A stretch of DNA of 64,000 nucleotides from Ophioderma brevispina (taxonomy: Eukaryota; Echinodermata; Ophiuroidea; Amphilepidida; Ophiodermatidae): positions 38,734 through 102,733 of the forward strand of contig JAMKCH010014114.1 of the NCBI GenBank assembly GCA_023653785.1, read 5' to 3'. Positions 63,440 through 64,000 of the stretch are shown here, piece by piece. Position 1 is the stretch's first letter; each line of letters opens with the position of its first letter. A program made the translations under genes and the position numbers. The notes below the pieces were generated by a model. The model was given only the letters and a program-made list of their open reading frames with translations. It searched no databases and was not told the DNA's origin.

Positions 63440-63747
63440 CTGCAATAGAGAAACACACACACACACAAAAACGACCAAACAATGTTTCTCCTCTGAAAGA
63501 TAAAGTGACTCCTCTTTGAACCAGACTGCTGATAAACAAAAACCACAAAATCAGCAGTTTTGCCACCTACACCCCCTCTAACAAGCCTGTTAATGGTCCT
63601 GAACTTGCATCAATCATAAATTCCATGCAACTATAATAATAGCATGCGATTCTGTGACAACAACATCCTAGCAAACAACAAACAATAACCTCAGAACCTT
63701 GCGTTTCATAGGTGCTTTTCTGTTTCTCTCTGGTCCTGGCCATGAAC

Positions 63748-63914
63748 CTTATCTGCTGATCCCCTGACCTGCTAGAGTCACGAGCGATCCAACAGTTCTT
63801 TGGACGATCTGGCCACGTCAAAACCTTGGAATCATGTGAGGGCCGCTGTCCCTGGTCTTGTAGTCTCTTTGTGCATAGTTCTCTTTTACCATATATTGTG
63901 TCGATCTCCTCTCT
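63748..63914 (-). CDS. Upstream exon of the same unidentified gene
   Basis: An open minus frame begins after caattctcacag and reads EEIDTIYGKRELCTKRLQDQ, then KVLTWPDRPKNCWIARDSS. The frame must leave two spare bases to join 63385-63439. Donors after ataag (63748) or after tagcag (63769) both satisfy this, and neither is a strong consensus. The frame stays open to 63567. The composition is coding-like. No family is recognised, and the function is unknown. Confidence 0.4.
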
Positions 63915-64000
63915 CTGTGAGAATTGATTGTTGTTGAGTATCAATAGTATACGAACCAGTTATCATGCACAATGTTTAAATTTATACAGTAGTCAAAATC

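Overview
The window is eukaryotic nuclear DNA, AT-rich, gene-poor and dominated by old repeats. No bacterial-style gene packing is visible and most open frames are short chance frames. A tRNA-headed SINE with a Deu-type core (about 22.6-22.85 kb), CR1/L2-type LINE fragments and C-type lectin coding sequence suggest an invertebrate deuterostome, probably marine (echinoderm, hemichordate or similar). The species cannot be named. Single-base slips inside otherwise well-kept coding exons suggest either a lightly polished long-read assembly or gene decay.

The best supported gene is the 3' end of a TECPR2 orthologue on the + strand. Three exons (15038-15331, 22117-22266, 23841-23973) join in the same phase. 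They encode the last tectonin beta-propeller repeats and a C-terminal acidic DEWELL sequence that matches the LC3/GABARAP-interacting end of TECPR2. A frame-broken C-type lectin domain lies antisense upstream (10253-10740), inside what should be an upstream TECPR2 intron if the missing 5' exons are further left. Two small, well-formed exons of an unidentified minus-strand gene lie at the right edge (63385-63439 and about 63748-63914).

Layout: 0.6-3.5 kb, decayed LINE; 3.5-4.4 kb, tandem array of about 172 bp; 7.36-8.36 kb, hAT-like terminal-inverted-repeat element; 8.6-10.2 kb, two MITEs; 10.3-10.7 kb, lectin; 15-24 kb, TECPR2 end, with foldback elements in its introns; 26.9-28.0 kb and 43.9-44.8 kb, two related segments in opposite orientation; 41.3-41.85 kb and 46.9-49.95 kb, diverged tandem arrays; 51.3-55.6 kb, a nested stack (an inverted array of tRNA-derived SINEs inside a LINE, inside a tandem array); 61.7-62.6 kb, a short-period minisatellite.

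Two themes stand out. At least four unrelated foldback families end in TTAA, nine copies in all, pointing to repeated expansion of elements that insert at TTAA. Two unrelated tandem repeat families both carry a direct-repeat nuclear-receptor-like motif (GGGTCAAAGGTCA). No convincing new enzymatic or defence system was found.
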